Positions 32,756 through 44,919 are shown, counted from the stretch's first letter. The stretch is 64,000 bases of DNA from Nageia nagi (GCA_050084985.1 JBITNC010000001.1:47678001-47742000), one strand, 5' to 3'. Program-made: numbers and translations. The notes: a model not told the origin generated them from the sequence alone.

Positions 32756-33847
32756 TGACTTAATATTCACAAAATTCCAAAATTCAAGCTCACTGTTTTA
32801 AATTTTCATGTACACTATAATTTATGGATACTTCAAAAGTGTGTTTTTTCAAAAAAGTGTAAGTGAGCCTACTTTGCATTTTAAGAAAGATGGATATGAT
32901 ATTTTGATTTTTTTTTGTACGTAGGTGACTTGATCTTCATGGGCAATAATAGCAAGATGAATGAAGATTTCAAAACTCAAATGATGGCTAAGTTTGAAAT
33001 GAAAGATCTTAGTTTGATGAGGTACTTCCTTGGCTTGGAGATGAATAAAAAAACATAAAAGATTTTTGTGTGCCAATCCAAATATGAACATGATATGTTG
33101 AACAAGTTCAAAATGGATAATTGCATACCTATTGCAACACCTACAATCCATGGAGAACATCTTTGTAAAGAAGATGGAGCATCAAAAGTGAACAAGAAAG
33201 AGTATAGGAGTATTGTTGGAAGTATCATGTTTCTAACAAACACAAGACCAAATTTGCAATTTAGTGTTTCATTAGTTGCAAGGTATATGGGTGATCCATC
33301 CATTATCCATCTAAAGGAAACATAGAGAATCCTTAGATACATGAAGGGGACAACCAATTTTCCATAAACTCACAAGTTTTAGTGACAATAATTGGGGCAA
33401 CGATTTGGATGACAAAAAGAGCACAAGTGGAAATTGCTTTTCTCTTGGACCAAGCTTGATATCATGGAGTTCAAAAAAATAATCCATTATTGTTCTTTCA
33501 AGCATTAAGGCTAAGTATGTGGCAATGATAAGTGCTTCAACACAATCTTTGTGATTGAGAAAGGTGTTGAAGGAGATTGGAGAGGAGCAAAAAGATGCAA
33601 CTACCATTTTTTGTGACAACCAAGGTGCTATTAAGTTGACACAAAAAATTTTCCATCATTATAAAATAAAACATTTTGATTTGAAGACTCATTTCATCCA
33701 AGATTTGGTGGAGAAGGGGATAATAAAATTGAGGTATTGTCCAACTCAAGATCAAGTGGTTGATGAAGACTTTGAAGGCATATAATTAACTTAAAATTCA
33801 TAAAAATCCCAAAATTTTAGCTCATTATTTTAAGTTTTCATGTACAG
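32756..33847 (+). mobile_element. Ty1/copia RT-RNase H fragment between short direct repeats
   Basis: The coding fragment is 32,890-33,785. RT end: YVGDLIFMGNN (the catalytic YVDD has become YVGD, codon 32,924-32,926), MRYFLGLEM, FKMDNCIPIATP, EYRSIVGSIMFLTNTRPN, then RILRYMKGT. RNase H: FCDNQGAIKLTQKIFHHYKI then KHFDLKTHFIQDLVEKGIIK. Frameshifts and stops interrupt it. It is flanked by ~60-bp direct repeats (32,756-32,815 and 33,785-33,847; shared block AGCTCA-T-TTTTAA-TTTTCATGTACA, about 80% identical), so upstream pol was lost or this piece was mobilised as a unit. Non-functional. Confidence 0.88.
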
Positions 33848-34470
33848 TTTGAGAGCCAGTTTCTTGTAGATCGATTGTGTAATCAGCCAACTGTTTAAGA
33901 CCATAAGAATCAGCCTACCGATTAGTTAACCAGCCTACCAAATGGTACTGAGTATTACATTTTTTTAAAAGTTGTTGTCTCTTCATATTTACCTTATTTT
34001 TTTCTTTGTAATGGAATATGACAGAAACAACCAAGGTTGCTCACAACCTGCAAAATGTATTTATTCCTCGTTCCAAGTTGTAATGACTATTGGAGTGTGT
34101 TCTCAAACTTTAATACAAGTTTATTAGTGTTTTATAAAATTCTAGTTTTGTGTGTTACCATTGATGAATGCATTCTTGCCTATTTGAGTTGCATAATACT
34201 TTTACCATTTACTTTGTTGAGTAATTCACTTATTTGTTTGTACTAATTAACTTCAAGAATCTATGAAAAGACGAAAGAAAACAACATCTTCAAAGAGCAT
34301 ATATAAGTATTCATCTTAAATGATATATAATTGTTAGAGAAAATATGAAATACACATAATATGTAAAGATCATAACATCATCATGGAAGTAATAATAAAA
34401 TAATTTATAGAAAATTATTATCATAGTAGGATCTAATGCTCCATCGACTGATGTAGAATATAAAGCATAA

Positions 34471-35039
34471 GTGATGGTTAATACCCTAACCAACAAAAGG
34501 AGTGATCATAATGGTGTCAATATTGTGTGAGATCATAAACATTCTCATGAAAGCATCTAGCAATTAATTAAAAGATTCATCGTCATGATAGACCATATTA
34601 CACCATTGGTGGATGATTATCATTATGGTAGCATGATGTTCCCCATTCATAGACATATCAAGAACAAAGGTGATGGTTACTATCCCAACCAATCAAAGGC
34701 TTAGAGTGAAAAAGGTGATGATTCATTTCCCCAATCATCAAGGGTATGTACAACAAACGTAAGTACTTTATGTTACCAAAAGTATTAAAATGATTAATCA
34801 CATTAGATTTACTATTGTAGGTACCCTTTACCTTGGGTACCGTTGGGTTGTGTACATTACGTGACAATATGAATATAAAAAATATATGATCATAAATAGT
34901 ATGTGATCATAAAGTGAAGGTTGATAACCTCAACCTACAAGGAGATACTCAAATAGTGATGGTTGATAACCTCAACCAATAAAGAGATACTCAAACAGTG
35001 ATGGTTGATAACCTCAGCCAATAAAGGGCTATTAAAAAC
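34471..35039 (+). repeat. Dispersed-to-tandem 42-bp repeat (GTGATGGTTGATAACCTCAACC)
   Basis: Three exact-register 42-bp units start at 34,914, 34,956 and 34,998. Looser relatives (GTGATGGTTA-TA-CC-AACCAA) sit at 34,471, 34,670 and 34,714. There is no coding content. Confidence 0.85.
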
Positions 35040-35123
35040 ATTATGAATCATGAATTATGGATAATGAATTGTGAATATAAAAATGATCATAACAATGATT
35101 CTAAGAAGCATATATGATCATAA

Positions 35124-35360
35124 CACTACACCAAAATCAGGCTTCAAGTGCGATTATAAACTAATGCTATAGGCCTTTAACAAGGGTTTTTTGTGAGCTA
35201 TATATGAGGGTATCATAAAAACTTTAAAGAATACATAGTGGCTATAAATTGCCTACAAAACCTTCTTTTTTAGATGTTTTGAGATCGCATAAAAAATACC
35301 CATATATGTAGTGAAAAATTACCCTTATAGGCACAAAACCAACCTCGAAAACCATCAAAG
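35124..35360 (+). mobile_element. Possible CACTA (En/Spm) transposon end
   Basis: CACTACACCAAAATCAGGC matches the usual form of plant CACTA terminal inverted repeats, and the next 220 bp carry short repeated TATAGGC / AACC-like motifs as in subterminal regions. I found no inverted partner (ending GTAGTG) in the window and no transposase, so this may be a single relic end. Confidence 0.35.
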
Positions 35361-37157
35361 TTGTAAATTTTATGAAAGTTAATAACAATTGTTAAATATC
35401 TATGAAAATGATTTATAAATACATTAAAAAATTATTTAAAAAAATATAAATGAAACATCAATAATTCAAATTCATATGCAAGTCAACCTCAAACCACTAA
35501 AGAAAATATAAATGTAATTATATTAGTTTTGGAAAGATTTCAAAAATATACATTGCTAATGGTTCATATTTAAAATGTGTTTGGTAGGATTAACTAAAAT
35601 TTAATTTTCTAATATCTAATGACAACAAACATTCACAACTAATGCAAATTTATCATATAGAATAATGATATATATGGTTTCCATCGTAATCAAAAACCAC
35701 CCATTGAGAACCTTATATCTACTTGAACATTAAATTAAATGAAATTTTATGAATTTATATTCATAGCGCTAGCAATATTTTTACCATCATAATGCTCATT
35801 TGTAATCTGAATACCATCACTATGTAATAGGTAATCATACCTCATAACGTGCAAGAGCATCATTTGTTCCATCACTAGTGAGCCACAACATGACCTCTTT
35901 TCCTTAGGGTTTGTTCAAACAAAAGCTTGACCATTAAAAGGAAATACCACTTTAACATATTTTCAAACTTGTATTTCTTGATCATTTGTGATGATCCCAA
36001 ATCAGCAGATCATACTCATACGTGCCCTAAGACAGGCACATTTGCCAAGAAGCTCCAATTCTATCTAAACAAACTCAAAATAACATAAAATATCCAACAT
36101 ATAGCTATATGGACCAAAATTAATCTATGAACATGCAATAATGCCTCTAGAAATCCAATGTTTCAATTAGAGAGCAAAAATAAGAATTCAACAATGTAAT
36201 AATCACTCCAAATCCAACATCTTGCACAAGAGGATAGTTATAGAAAAAATAATAGAAATAATGTAATTGTATTGATATTAAAATGGTGAAAGTGTAATTA
36301 CATAAAAATAATTTTTGTGTACCTAAGGAGCTTGCACCAGGACTACCTCCAATAGGTTTATTTTGGATGACTCCAAGGCCTCACCAATCACAAAAATGAC
36401 AAGGCTAAGTCTAGGACTTCCCTACAACTTCTATGATGGAACCAAAAATGTTCCTCTCAAGAATAGCTGGACTAAGTGTTATAATTGAAATAATAATAAT
36501 TAGGATTATTCACAAAATATTAAATTATCTAATTAATTATAAAATAAAAAGAAATTGATGATATGAAAGATGACAATGACCTAATTGACCTAGACCTATC
36601 AAAATTGGATTTATGAAAGATACAAACTTGTACTTTACTTGTGTTGATGAATGAAGGCAAAATCCAATCAAAAGAGGATGAATGATGAGCTTCTCTAAAA
36701 TACAGATCCATGAATCTGACCTCAACCCAACAGTAGCGCTAGAATCCCAACAATGTTGCCTAGTTACCATTCTAGAATAACTTGCCCTTTTTCTTGATGT
36801 CATCATCACACCTTCGATGCATAGAATCTCAATCATAAAGGGTTGAAAGATTGCAGGAATGCAAAGCTCAAAGTATACCAAAATCCAAAGATGATAGGTG
36901 GCATTAAGAAACACTGATCAAGATTGACACAAGTATATTTCCACCTATCAAGAATTCAAGATTATGTCATATCATGTCATATCTTTGATCATGCATAATC
37001 CCTCCACCTTCATAGGCAATTGGTCTAGTGCTAAGGCTCCTCCTTAGGCTTACTATGATGTTGAGCCAACTTGTTACCACAAAACAAAAAGGTAGATGAG
37101 AGCACACATGGAAAAGAGCCTTTATTTAATAAATTAAATAAATAATTTCAAATATCT
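35361..37157. other. Intergenic AT-rich sequence, nothing recognised
   Basis: No motif-bearing frame or repeat structure. The 125-codon antisense frame at 36,914-36,537 overlaps another chance frame and has no recognisable motif. Confidence 0.5.
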
Positions 37158-37867
37158 TATAGATGCCTAAAAATGATTTATTATTTATTTAATAAATCAG
37201 ATGTAGACTTCCTAAATGATTTTTTGCAATATTACAAATATCAATATAAAGTTGATATTACAATATGCTAGGGCCAATGCAATGTCATATACTATGGTTC
37301 ATATTTCAATTTATCTTGAATATAACAAAGTTGTATATTATTGCTAGAGGTCGATCTTCACTCCTTTCCATGTATTTGCAAGCTATATATGTGAGTGGAA
37401 TAGGTCGATCTTTACAGATTGTAACTCTTTGATATGATAAGATATCTGATAAGTGGTTATCTCTTATAATCTTCATCAAGTAATGATGTCATTAGATGCC
37501 ACATATTATGAGAAATTGTTATACTCTAAGCTTTGAAATTTTCTTTTTTTTGCATACTCCATAATTCGTCATATCCAACATTGTTAACTGCATGCATGTT
37601 GAGGATCGAGAGTTTCAAATTTTGGTGGTAGAGGCTATTGATTTATGCATATGAAAATCCATTGCAAACTCACCTCTAATCTAATCCTAATCCTCTGAAT
37701 ATCAATTTCCATTTGCTTTTGAGGAATCTACATACACTTCATATCATGTGCATGCTTTTCATGTATATTTGGTGTATTTTATATAGTGTACATATCTAGC
37801 TCTTCTTATATTGTAGATCATTTTATTTATTATGTATATTCACATTTTACATAATTTAGGGTCTACA
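37158..37867 (+). repeat. 5' LTR of the gag-PMD element
   Basis: It starts TATAGATGCCTAAAAATG (TG changed to TA) and ends GGTCTACA. It shares long runs with 47,703-48,419, such as TTATTATTTATTTAATAAAT and GGTTCATATTTCAATTTATC. Confidence 0.88.
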
Positions 37868-37887
37868 TTTTGGTGAACCCAACATTA
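37868..37887 (+). promoter_or_regulatory. Primer binding site candidate
   Basis: TTTTGGTGAACCCAAC lies directly after the LTR end. TGGTGAACCC would pair with a tRNA ending GGGTTCACCA. The position and the TGG start are right; the tRNA is not identified. Confidence 0.5.
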
Positions 37888-37982
37888 TTACACACATAGA
37901 TTACATGCTAGGGCATCCCTTCTTAGGAGTTATGAATCCATTCATGTTATTATCTCTTCCCTTACTCGAGGTGCTTAGAGTA

Positions 37983-40260
37983 ATGGCTTAAGAAAATGAT
38001 AAAACTAGATTTTATTCTACTTATGTTCCAAAGATGAATTTCAATGAAGAACAAGCTAGGGTTTCTAGAAGTAAGGTCCATTTTAATGAGATTAAGAGAA
38101 GTGTTGGGGTTAATCCTAATTTACCTATACAAATGCAAGAGCTTGATCCCAATGATAGAATGTATACTGATGAGGATAATGATATTGAATCTACAAATTC
38201 TAGTAAATAAATGGATATTATTGAAAAAATTCCTAATAAGGTTAATATGTCTTTTATTGATTATGATTTTGATAATGTAAGTCTAGGAAGCCATGGTGAT
38301 ACTTTAGATAGTGATGCTGAAATTGAAGAATTAGATAAAATTCTTAAATATGCTAGATCAATAAAGGTATTGCTATCTAATAAGGAAAAGTTGGAGTATT
38401 ATTTACTAATAATGTTGAAGAGGTTATAGGTATCCTAAAACATTATGAGTTATTAGAAGCAAATCTTGCAACTCTACAATCCTCAAATAGTTTATTATCT
38501 TATGAAAATGCAAGATTCATAAAATGGAGGGATTTTACCATCAAGAAAAATGTCATTAACAGTGTGGACTATATGCATGCTACTAACAACATGGAAGCAA
38601 AGGATCTTGAACCCCCAAAAGAGATGATCATTGAGGATGCTGATGAGGAGAGTGAAGTAGAGTCTGAACCTTTGATAACCCAATATGAAGATCATAATCC
38701 AAGTATGATTCCCAAGGGTTCTAATAGAGATAAAGGTAAGAGCATTTTATGTGATGATGAAATTAGAGAAAATATTGCTAAATAAGTTTCTACTGTAATT
38801 AATAATGCTTATGTACAGAAATCTAGTTGGTCAAAAGAAGAGCATGATATAAAGGTTATTGCTATTTTACAAGCTCAAGAAATTTATTACTTTCAAAAGG
38901 CTAATGAGGATAAAAAATTAGAGTTTATGTTGGAGTTTATTGATAAACTTGAATATGAAAGAATACATAGGATTGGACCATTTGTGCCATTAAAAGAGGA
39001 TGAACTTAGAAGGGAAAAAACAAATAAACCAACCTCTCAAAATAGCAATGCAACACCACAAACCCCACCACCAACCCTAAAGATCAATATACCTGTAGGG
39101 AATAAGCCTATAGCATAAAACCAACAACAAAGCAACCTCTTATAGTGCCAAATAATGGAAAAACAATTACAAAAAGGATTGAGAACTTAAAAAGATATGC
39201 ATAAATATGATAAAGATGATTTCTTATGTTGATTAAAGCTTCCATTGAATGATAGAATTGTTTCTAAGTTAATTGTTGGCAAAAAGAGTGTGAAATTTAT
39301 AAAATTTGATGGTTTACAAGACCCAAAAATGCATGTTAGAAAATTTCAAGAGGATGCTATTGAATATGTTCATGATAGAGATATGCTTGCCAAATTGTTT
39401 TCAAATAGCTTGAAAGATGATGCATTGAAATTGTACTTTACTCTTCTTGAAAATAGTATTGATAAGTATAAGGATTTAATACATAAATTTATGAAAAACT
39501 TTAAATATAATATCATAGAAAAAGTTCAATTCAAGGATTTATGTAAATTTAAGTAGTTACCTAATCAATCTATGTTTGATTTTGTGAAAGTATGGAAACA
39601 AATTGCAAATAAAATCTCTATGCTTGATCAAGATTTAAAGAATACTTTTGTAAATGCTCTATTTCCTATGTATAAAATACATATTATATCTAATAATGGA
39701 TTGAAATTAGCTGAAATGATAGATATTTTGCTTAAAAAGGAAGATTGTATCAAGCAAACTTATAAGAAACATTATCAAACATCTCAAATGTATGAAAAGA
39801 AAGAATTTAAAAAGAAGGAGAAACAAGAAGTTGCTATAGCTAATGTTGACAAAAAAGACTAGAACACAAAGGAAGTTTACTAAGCTAACTGATATTGTAG
39901 ATAATATTCTTAATTTGCTATTAAAAGAAGATCTTATTAAGCTTCCACCAATTGTTCAACATCAATTTCCTAATGGTGTTCTTAAAAATTATAGATATGA
40001 ATAATTTTGTAATTATAATAGGACACCAGGGCACTTAACAAAAAATTATAGGGTATTAAGAAATATCATTCAGGATTTTATTGACAAGAAAGCAATTCAG
40101 ATGGATGATAATCCTAAAGCAAAAGGACCTGTACATCTTGATAATGAATAGTTGGAAATATTTACGAATCCCTTACCAAAGACAATTCAACAACCAAAAG
40201 GCTTTATTGGTTTGGTAAGTACTTCACATTGTATGAAATATTATTTCTCTAATAGACATG
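37983..40260 (+). pseudogene. Tat-like gag, decayed
   Basis: It starts at ATG 37,983 (third codon already TAA, likely from CAA). The N-terminal acidic part reads to about 38,430; a frameshift leads into 38,564-39,862. The gag core has KFDGLQDPKMHVRKFQEDAI, DDALKLYFTLLENSIDKYKD and YNIIEKVQFKDLCKFK, matching the Tat pattern FDG-x2-DP...DLC-x2-KQ. A further frame gives LTDIVDNILNLLLKEDLIKL and a degenerate zinc knuckle CNYNRTPGHLTKNY, where the expected His and Cys are Asn and Tyr, followed by LRNIIQDFIDKKAI. It is a structural capsid protein in living copies and inactive here. Confidence 0.82.
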
Positions 40261-41164
40261 AATGCATAAAACATCAATAACAAGAAAGTTAGAGTTGTGA
40301 TGAAGAGGAAACAAAACACAATGGTAAAACTTACAAAAAGAATTCTACTAACTACATGTAAGACTATCTGCACACTATCAATGATGTAAATTATACCACT
40401 AGAAAGGCACTTGCTTTTGTACTTGCATCAAAAAAATGTATATGGGTTGTTGAAGCATCCCAAGTACGTAGATTTATTATTTAAATTTGAAAAATTAAAA
40501 ATTGTAGTGTACCATAAGTAGGTTATTTTCTAAATGGTCAAATGTGTATTTTTCATTATTTTGCTCATATTTAAAAAAAAAAATTCTTCAAAATCTAAAT
40601 TATTTATGGTGTATGACTGTTTACATGTTGTTAACAATGTGCATCTACCAGACCATAATAAAAATAAATAGTATATCATATTTCTTTAAGGTTTGCTAAG
40701 ATATCTTATGAGCATGTTATCAAGTTTTAAATTCATTAAAATAGAAAAACTCACTCAGGTTCACAATTGTTTGTATATTACAAATAAGGAATCGTCTATT
40801 TAGTTCAAGTGTGAATTTGAACCAAAAAATGAAATTGAATATTGGTATATATTGGTATGGATATATTCATTAGGTTTTTTATGTACTTGCATTCATTTCA
40901 TAGGTCAAATTGTTATTTTATGGAAATATGTGATGAAATTGCAAATGAAAATGTGAAATGGTATATATGGCTTGTTGCTTACAACTTTGAAACTTGTACT
41001 TTGAAATTGTAATTACAAATCATAAAGGTACAATTGTATAAGCGAGTAAATCATTTATTCACATATAAAAAGTTAAAAATTGAGCATGCATTTAAAAATA
41101 TACACAAAATTAGGAACCAAAAAGGGTCATATATAATAATAATAATAATAAAAGGTGGATCCAT

Positions 41165-42412
41165 GTCTCATTGTACAATCTAGTGGCATGCACTTTTGCC
41201 ACTACTACTTGGCTCACTCAGTATATATACCCTCATACTACCACTACTTTGTATATAAATGGACATCCCACCTAACACCTCACTAGAACCAATATCATGA
41301 GAGGCCATTATTGCCTTGGCTCTCTCATATTTACTCCTAAGTGTAATAATATCCTTGTACCGATTCTCTATTTTATCCATCAATTGCTATACAAATGCCT
41401 ATTGCTCATTTGGTGGAGGCATGTCAACCCTCTCCTACAATCTCTTCAATTACTGATCCGTGGATGTTATTTGAGCATCCCTCAATGTAATTGTAGATTG
41501 AAGAGTAGAAATATGTGATTGTAGACTAGAAACCATAGCCGTGAAGGGCTTTAGTATCTCAATCTCTACCTCTAGGGAATTGATTTAAGTGGTTATCTCT
41601 CTTTTAAAGCACATAAAATTCATAAGTTAGTTAATTATCCATAATATGTTAACCAAAAATTAAAAAATATCATAAACTTACAAGTGTGTAATAGAGTTTT
41701 ACTTTCTAAAGCAAGTGGTAGGGATTCAATTAATGTATCCAACCCAAGTGCTAGAATGGATGGTTGCTCTTGCACTGGAATATCATGTATAGAGTTGTCT
41801 ATATTCTTCTCATCCTCATTAGAATACTCTTTTGATAGAGTGACAAACATCTCCTCATCTTCCTCATACTCATCCAGGACTGGTCTCATCTTAGTCCACC
41901 ATGCTATTTATCCTCTAAATATTTTTGAAGCCATAGAGATGGGATTTATGGGATCCATCGTATGTGTCTCCTCCCATGTTATTACCAACATAGGTATAAT
42001 ATGTGCCCTTGGTGGGACATCCCTCTTAGCTCTTTTTCTAATATAGTATACGAGGGTAGGTGGAATACCTTATTGAATGCCAAATTATCTAAGTACATGC
42101 TACGATAAGTACTACTCCACAAACTTGCTTCTGCTTTGAAGGAAACATGATTATCTCACCCATGCTAACTGATAGGCATCCACCTCCCATACATATTCAA
42201 CATAAGAAACCCACACTATGACCTTCAGTTGTAGCTTATCTATCTCCCACTGTCTAGCCTCTAGTGTGTGTGGATACTTGTATCCATGAAGTCTAGGAAC
42301 CCAACAAGTTATAGCTACATATGTAGGATCCTACCTTTCTCTTTGGAGTCCCATTGGCTTGATCAAAATAATCTTCTCATTGGCCTACACCTAAAGCAAA
42401 CTCGTATGTGCA
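41165..42412 (-). pseudogene. Plant mobile domain (PMD, aminotransferase-like) relic, C-terminal part
   Basis: The minus-strand reading holds CWVPRLHGYKYPHTLEARQW, then FVE-YLS-HVLR-FGIQ-GIP (stops at dashes), which fits the PMD signature VLRQFG-x2-Q-x-IP. It then has an acidic stretch (open 41889-41635) and a Leu-rich, coiled-coil-like tail (ISTLQSTITLRDAQITS; open 41383-41180). PMD proteins occur as host nuclear proteins (MAIN/MAIL1) and widely as cargo of plant transposable elements. Many stops make it inactive. It joins the segment 45,560-44,920 once the intervening solo LTR is ignored. Confidence 0.68.
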
Positions 42413-42428
42413 ATAGTTGTTGAGTATG

Positions 42429-42862
42429 TGTGATTGTAATTGTTGTCAACAAGGTTTTGATCAGGTTCCGGAGGTTTGACCGCGTTTCGGAGGTGAAGTG
42501 TGATTGTAATTGTTGTTAACAAGGTGTTGATCAGGTTCCGGAGGTTTGACCGAGTTCCGGAGGTGAAGTGTGATTGTAATTGTTGTTAACAAGGTGTTGA
42601 TCGGGTTCCGGAGGTTTGACCGCGTTCCGAAGGTGAAGTGTGATTATAATTGTTGTTAACAAGGTGTTGATCGGGTTTGGAGGTTTGACCGGGTTCCGGA
42701 GGTGAAGTGTGATTGTAATTGTTGTTAACAAGGTGTTAATCGGGTTCCAGAGGTTTGACCGCGTTCCGGAGGTGAAGTGTGATTGTAATTGTTGTTAACA
42801 AGATGTTGATCGGGTTCCGGAGGTTTGACCGAGTTTCGGAGGTGATGAGTGATTGTAATGTT
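42429..42862 (+). repeat. Minisatellite 1 in solo LTR: 6 units of ~70 bp
   Basis: Units start TGTGATTGTAATTGTTG at 42,429, 42,499, 42,569, 42,639, 42,708 and 42,778, with a partial unit at 42,848. Each contains GGTTCCGGAGGTTTGACCG, itself echoed by GTTCCGGAGGTGAAG. Confidence 0.95.
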
Positions 42863-43271
42863 GTCAACACGTGATTTTGGTAAAGCCAGGGTTAGTAAAC
42901 AAAGCGTTCTGGAAGAGATGATGTCAGCGATTTCGGGCCTTCACTCAAAACCGGAGTCCGAAAGTGATGAGGTAAGCAAGGAGCGATCAAAGAGCCGGAG
43001 CCAGCGAGTAAAACAATCCAGAAGCAAGAGATGACGTCACGGGAGAACGATGTTCACATTTGTGAATAGAACCAGGTTTCGGAGATGATGAGGTCAGCAA
43101 AGAGTGATCAAAGAGCCGGAGCCAGCGAATAAAGCATTCCGGAATGCAGAGATGAGATCGGCAAAGAGAGATTGACAATACGGAGTCCATAAAGTAAATG
43201 TCCCGGAAGTAAAATGTTCCGGATTAAAAAGGATGATGTCACAGAAAATAAGAGAGTCACGTTGTGGTAAA

Positions 43272-43430
43272 GACCGGAGTCCGGAGATGATGACATCATG
43301 GTGTAGGTGTTGAAAAGTTCGGAGATAAAAGTGCGAAGATAACAATGCGGAGACCGGAGTCCGGAGATGATGACATCATGGTGTAGGTGTTGAAAAGTAT
43401 GGAGACAAAAATGTGAAGATAAAAGTGCGG
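43272..43430 (+). repeat. Minisatellite 2 in solo LTR: 2 units of 80 bp
   Basis: GACCGGAGTCCGGAGATGAT starts at 43,272 and 43,352, both followed by GACATCATGGTGTAGGTG. Looser GGAG/CCGGAG relatives extend back to about 42,940. Confidence 0.9.
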
Positions 43431-43670
43431 AGAAAAGAGTCCGGAATTATCCGAAATACCTTTATAAAGAAGAAAAGAGTCCAGAATTATCAGAAATACC
43501 ATTATGAAGAAGAAAAGAGTCCGAAATTATCTGAAATACCTTTATAAAGAAGAAAAGAGTCCAGAATTATCAGAAATACCATTATGAAGAAGAAAAGAGT
43601 CCGGAATTATCCGAAATACCTTTATGAAGAAGAAAAGAGTCCGGAATTATCAGAAATCTCCGAAATCAGT
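43431..43670 (+). repeat. Minisatellite 3 in solo LTR: 6 units of exactly 40 bp
   Basis: AGAAAAGAGTCC starts at 43,431, 43,471, 43,511, 43,551, 43,591 and 43,631. Units alternate between two subtypes: GGAATTATCCGAAATACCTT and AGAATTATCAGAAATACCAT. Confidence 0.95.
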
Positions 43671-43971
43671 GGAGAAAGAGGTAGACGTGTCTGAACAAAT
43701 CTGTTTGAGCAATAGGAGCGTTCGATAGTTACAGCAGTTGCAGACTCAGATAGTGAACTCCCTTTGGTGCAGGAGCAGTTACAAATAAGGATTCCTTTTC
43801 AGTTTGTTTTTGATAACGTGTAATGATCGGAACAGTTTCTTGGAGTTTTCTTGATGTGTAACGGTTAATTACAGGAATGAGGTGAAGAGTGAATGAGAGA
43901 AAAGGAGGAGTGTGTGGAGTGTGAAAAATGAGGAGATAGGGTGAGAAGTTAATGAAGCGGTAGTTGTGAAT

Positions 43972-44095
43972 GCACAGCTCGGGGAGAGTGGAAGGTGTGA
44001 GTGCACAGCTCGAGGAGAGTGGAAGTTATAAGTGCACAGCTCGAGGAGAGTGGTAGGTGTGATTGCACAGCTCAAAGAGAGAAAAGAAGTGTAAG
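43972..44095 (+). repeat. Minisatellite 4 in solo LTR: 4 units of 31 bp
   Basis: GCACAGCTCGAGGAGAGTGG-type units start at 43,972, 44,003, 44,034 and 44,065. Confidence 0.92.
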
Positions 44096-44475
44096 TGAGG
44101 TAGTGCTGTGTGTAGTGTGAAGAATCCGCTGTGTGTAGTGTGAAGTATCCGTAGTGGGTAGAGTGAAGTGCCAGAGTGGAGGCAAAAGAGTGTGATGAGA
44201 TGTGCGTGAAGTGAAGTGTGCAAACGTAGGTAATTGTATGGATGTGGTGAGAAGAGAAGTGGGTGAGAGCAGGTAACGGTGTGGAAGAGGAAGTATCCGG
44301 AGTGTGTGAAGTGAGCAAACGAATATGCACATAGTATAGTGATTATTTCTGTGTTACTTTGGAGCTGTGTGCAGAGATCAAACAGTGAGAATTGGAGCTA
44401 GACCATTGAGGGTCTTCTAGAACTGTATTCCTTCCTCCCTTTTAATGTTGTCTCAAGTGGGTGCTTGATAAGTGG

Positions 44476-44697
44476 TAGTTGGTGCTATCCTTCACAGTTG
44501 GTGCTGTGAATTTGAGAGCTGGAGTTGGTGCTCCAAGCAGTAGGTGCTGCTATGCTCAAAATGGTAGTGGGTGCTACCCTTCACAGTTGGTGCTATGAAT
44601 TTGAGAGCTGGAGTTGGTGCTCCAAGCAGTTGGTGCTGTTATTCTCAAAGTGGTAGTTGGTGCTACCCTTCACAGTTGGTGCTGTGAATCTGTAAGC
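44476..44697 (+). repeat. Minisatellite 5 in solo LTR: 2.5 units of 89 bp
   Basis: TAGTTGGTGCTACCCTTCAC starts at 44,476, 44,565 and 44,654. Within each unit the 9-mer GTTGGTGCT or a close variant recurs about four times, so this is a repeat inside a repeat. Confidence 0.92.
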
Positions 44698-44919
44698 TTT
44701 CTTTAATGGCTGGATTTGGATTGGTGTCCAAGCAGTCAATTTCAGGGATGTAGCCAATCTGGTGAACCTCGTTACATCTGGTGTTGTGTGATGTACTGGT
44801 GTGCTTGCTCATTTTTCTCTGACTTTTAATCTGTCTTTATTTAAGAAGATTAAATTGATTATTTTTATATACACTGATTCACCCCCCCCTCTCAGTGTCA
44901 CTCGAAGAACAACAATAGT

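Larger units (their letters stand above)
42418..44914 (+). mobile_element. Solo LTR, 2,497 bp, with perfect 5-bp target duplication
   Basis: It starts TGTTGAGTATG and ends AGAACAACA, and is flanked on both sides by ATAGT (42,413-42,417 and 44,915-44,919). It interrupts the antisense PMD relic, whose reading continues on both sides. No gag or pol is inside. Near the 3' end it has ATTCACCCCCCCCTCTCAGTG (44,876-44,896), a C-rich block seen near the 3' LTR ends of SIRE/Opie-like copia elements, so plus orientation and that lineage are likely but not proven. Almost half of it is tandem repeats. Confidence 0.88.

Noticed and set aside
33068-33619. Antisense frames overlapping the copia RT fragment
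   Set aside because: They are mirror readings of RT/RNase H sequence, which has clear sense motifs.
36537-36914. 125-codon antisense frame
   Set aside because: Overlaps another chance frame and has no domain or repeat family.
42531-42731. Pro/Thr/Leu periodic antisense peptide
   Set aside because: Periodicity comes from the 70-bp minisatellite; three tandem frames follow the repeat, not a gene.
43869-44332. Ser/Thr/His-rich antisense frames of up to 153 codons
   Set aside because: They lie inside the solo LTR minisatellites and simply read GA-rich repeats in reverse.
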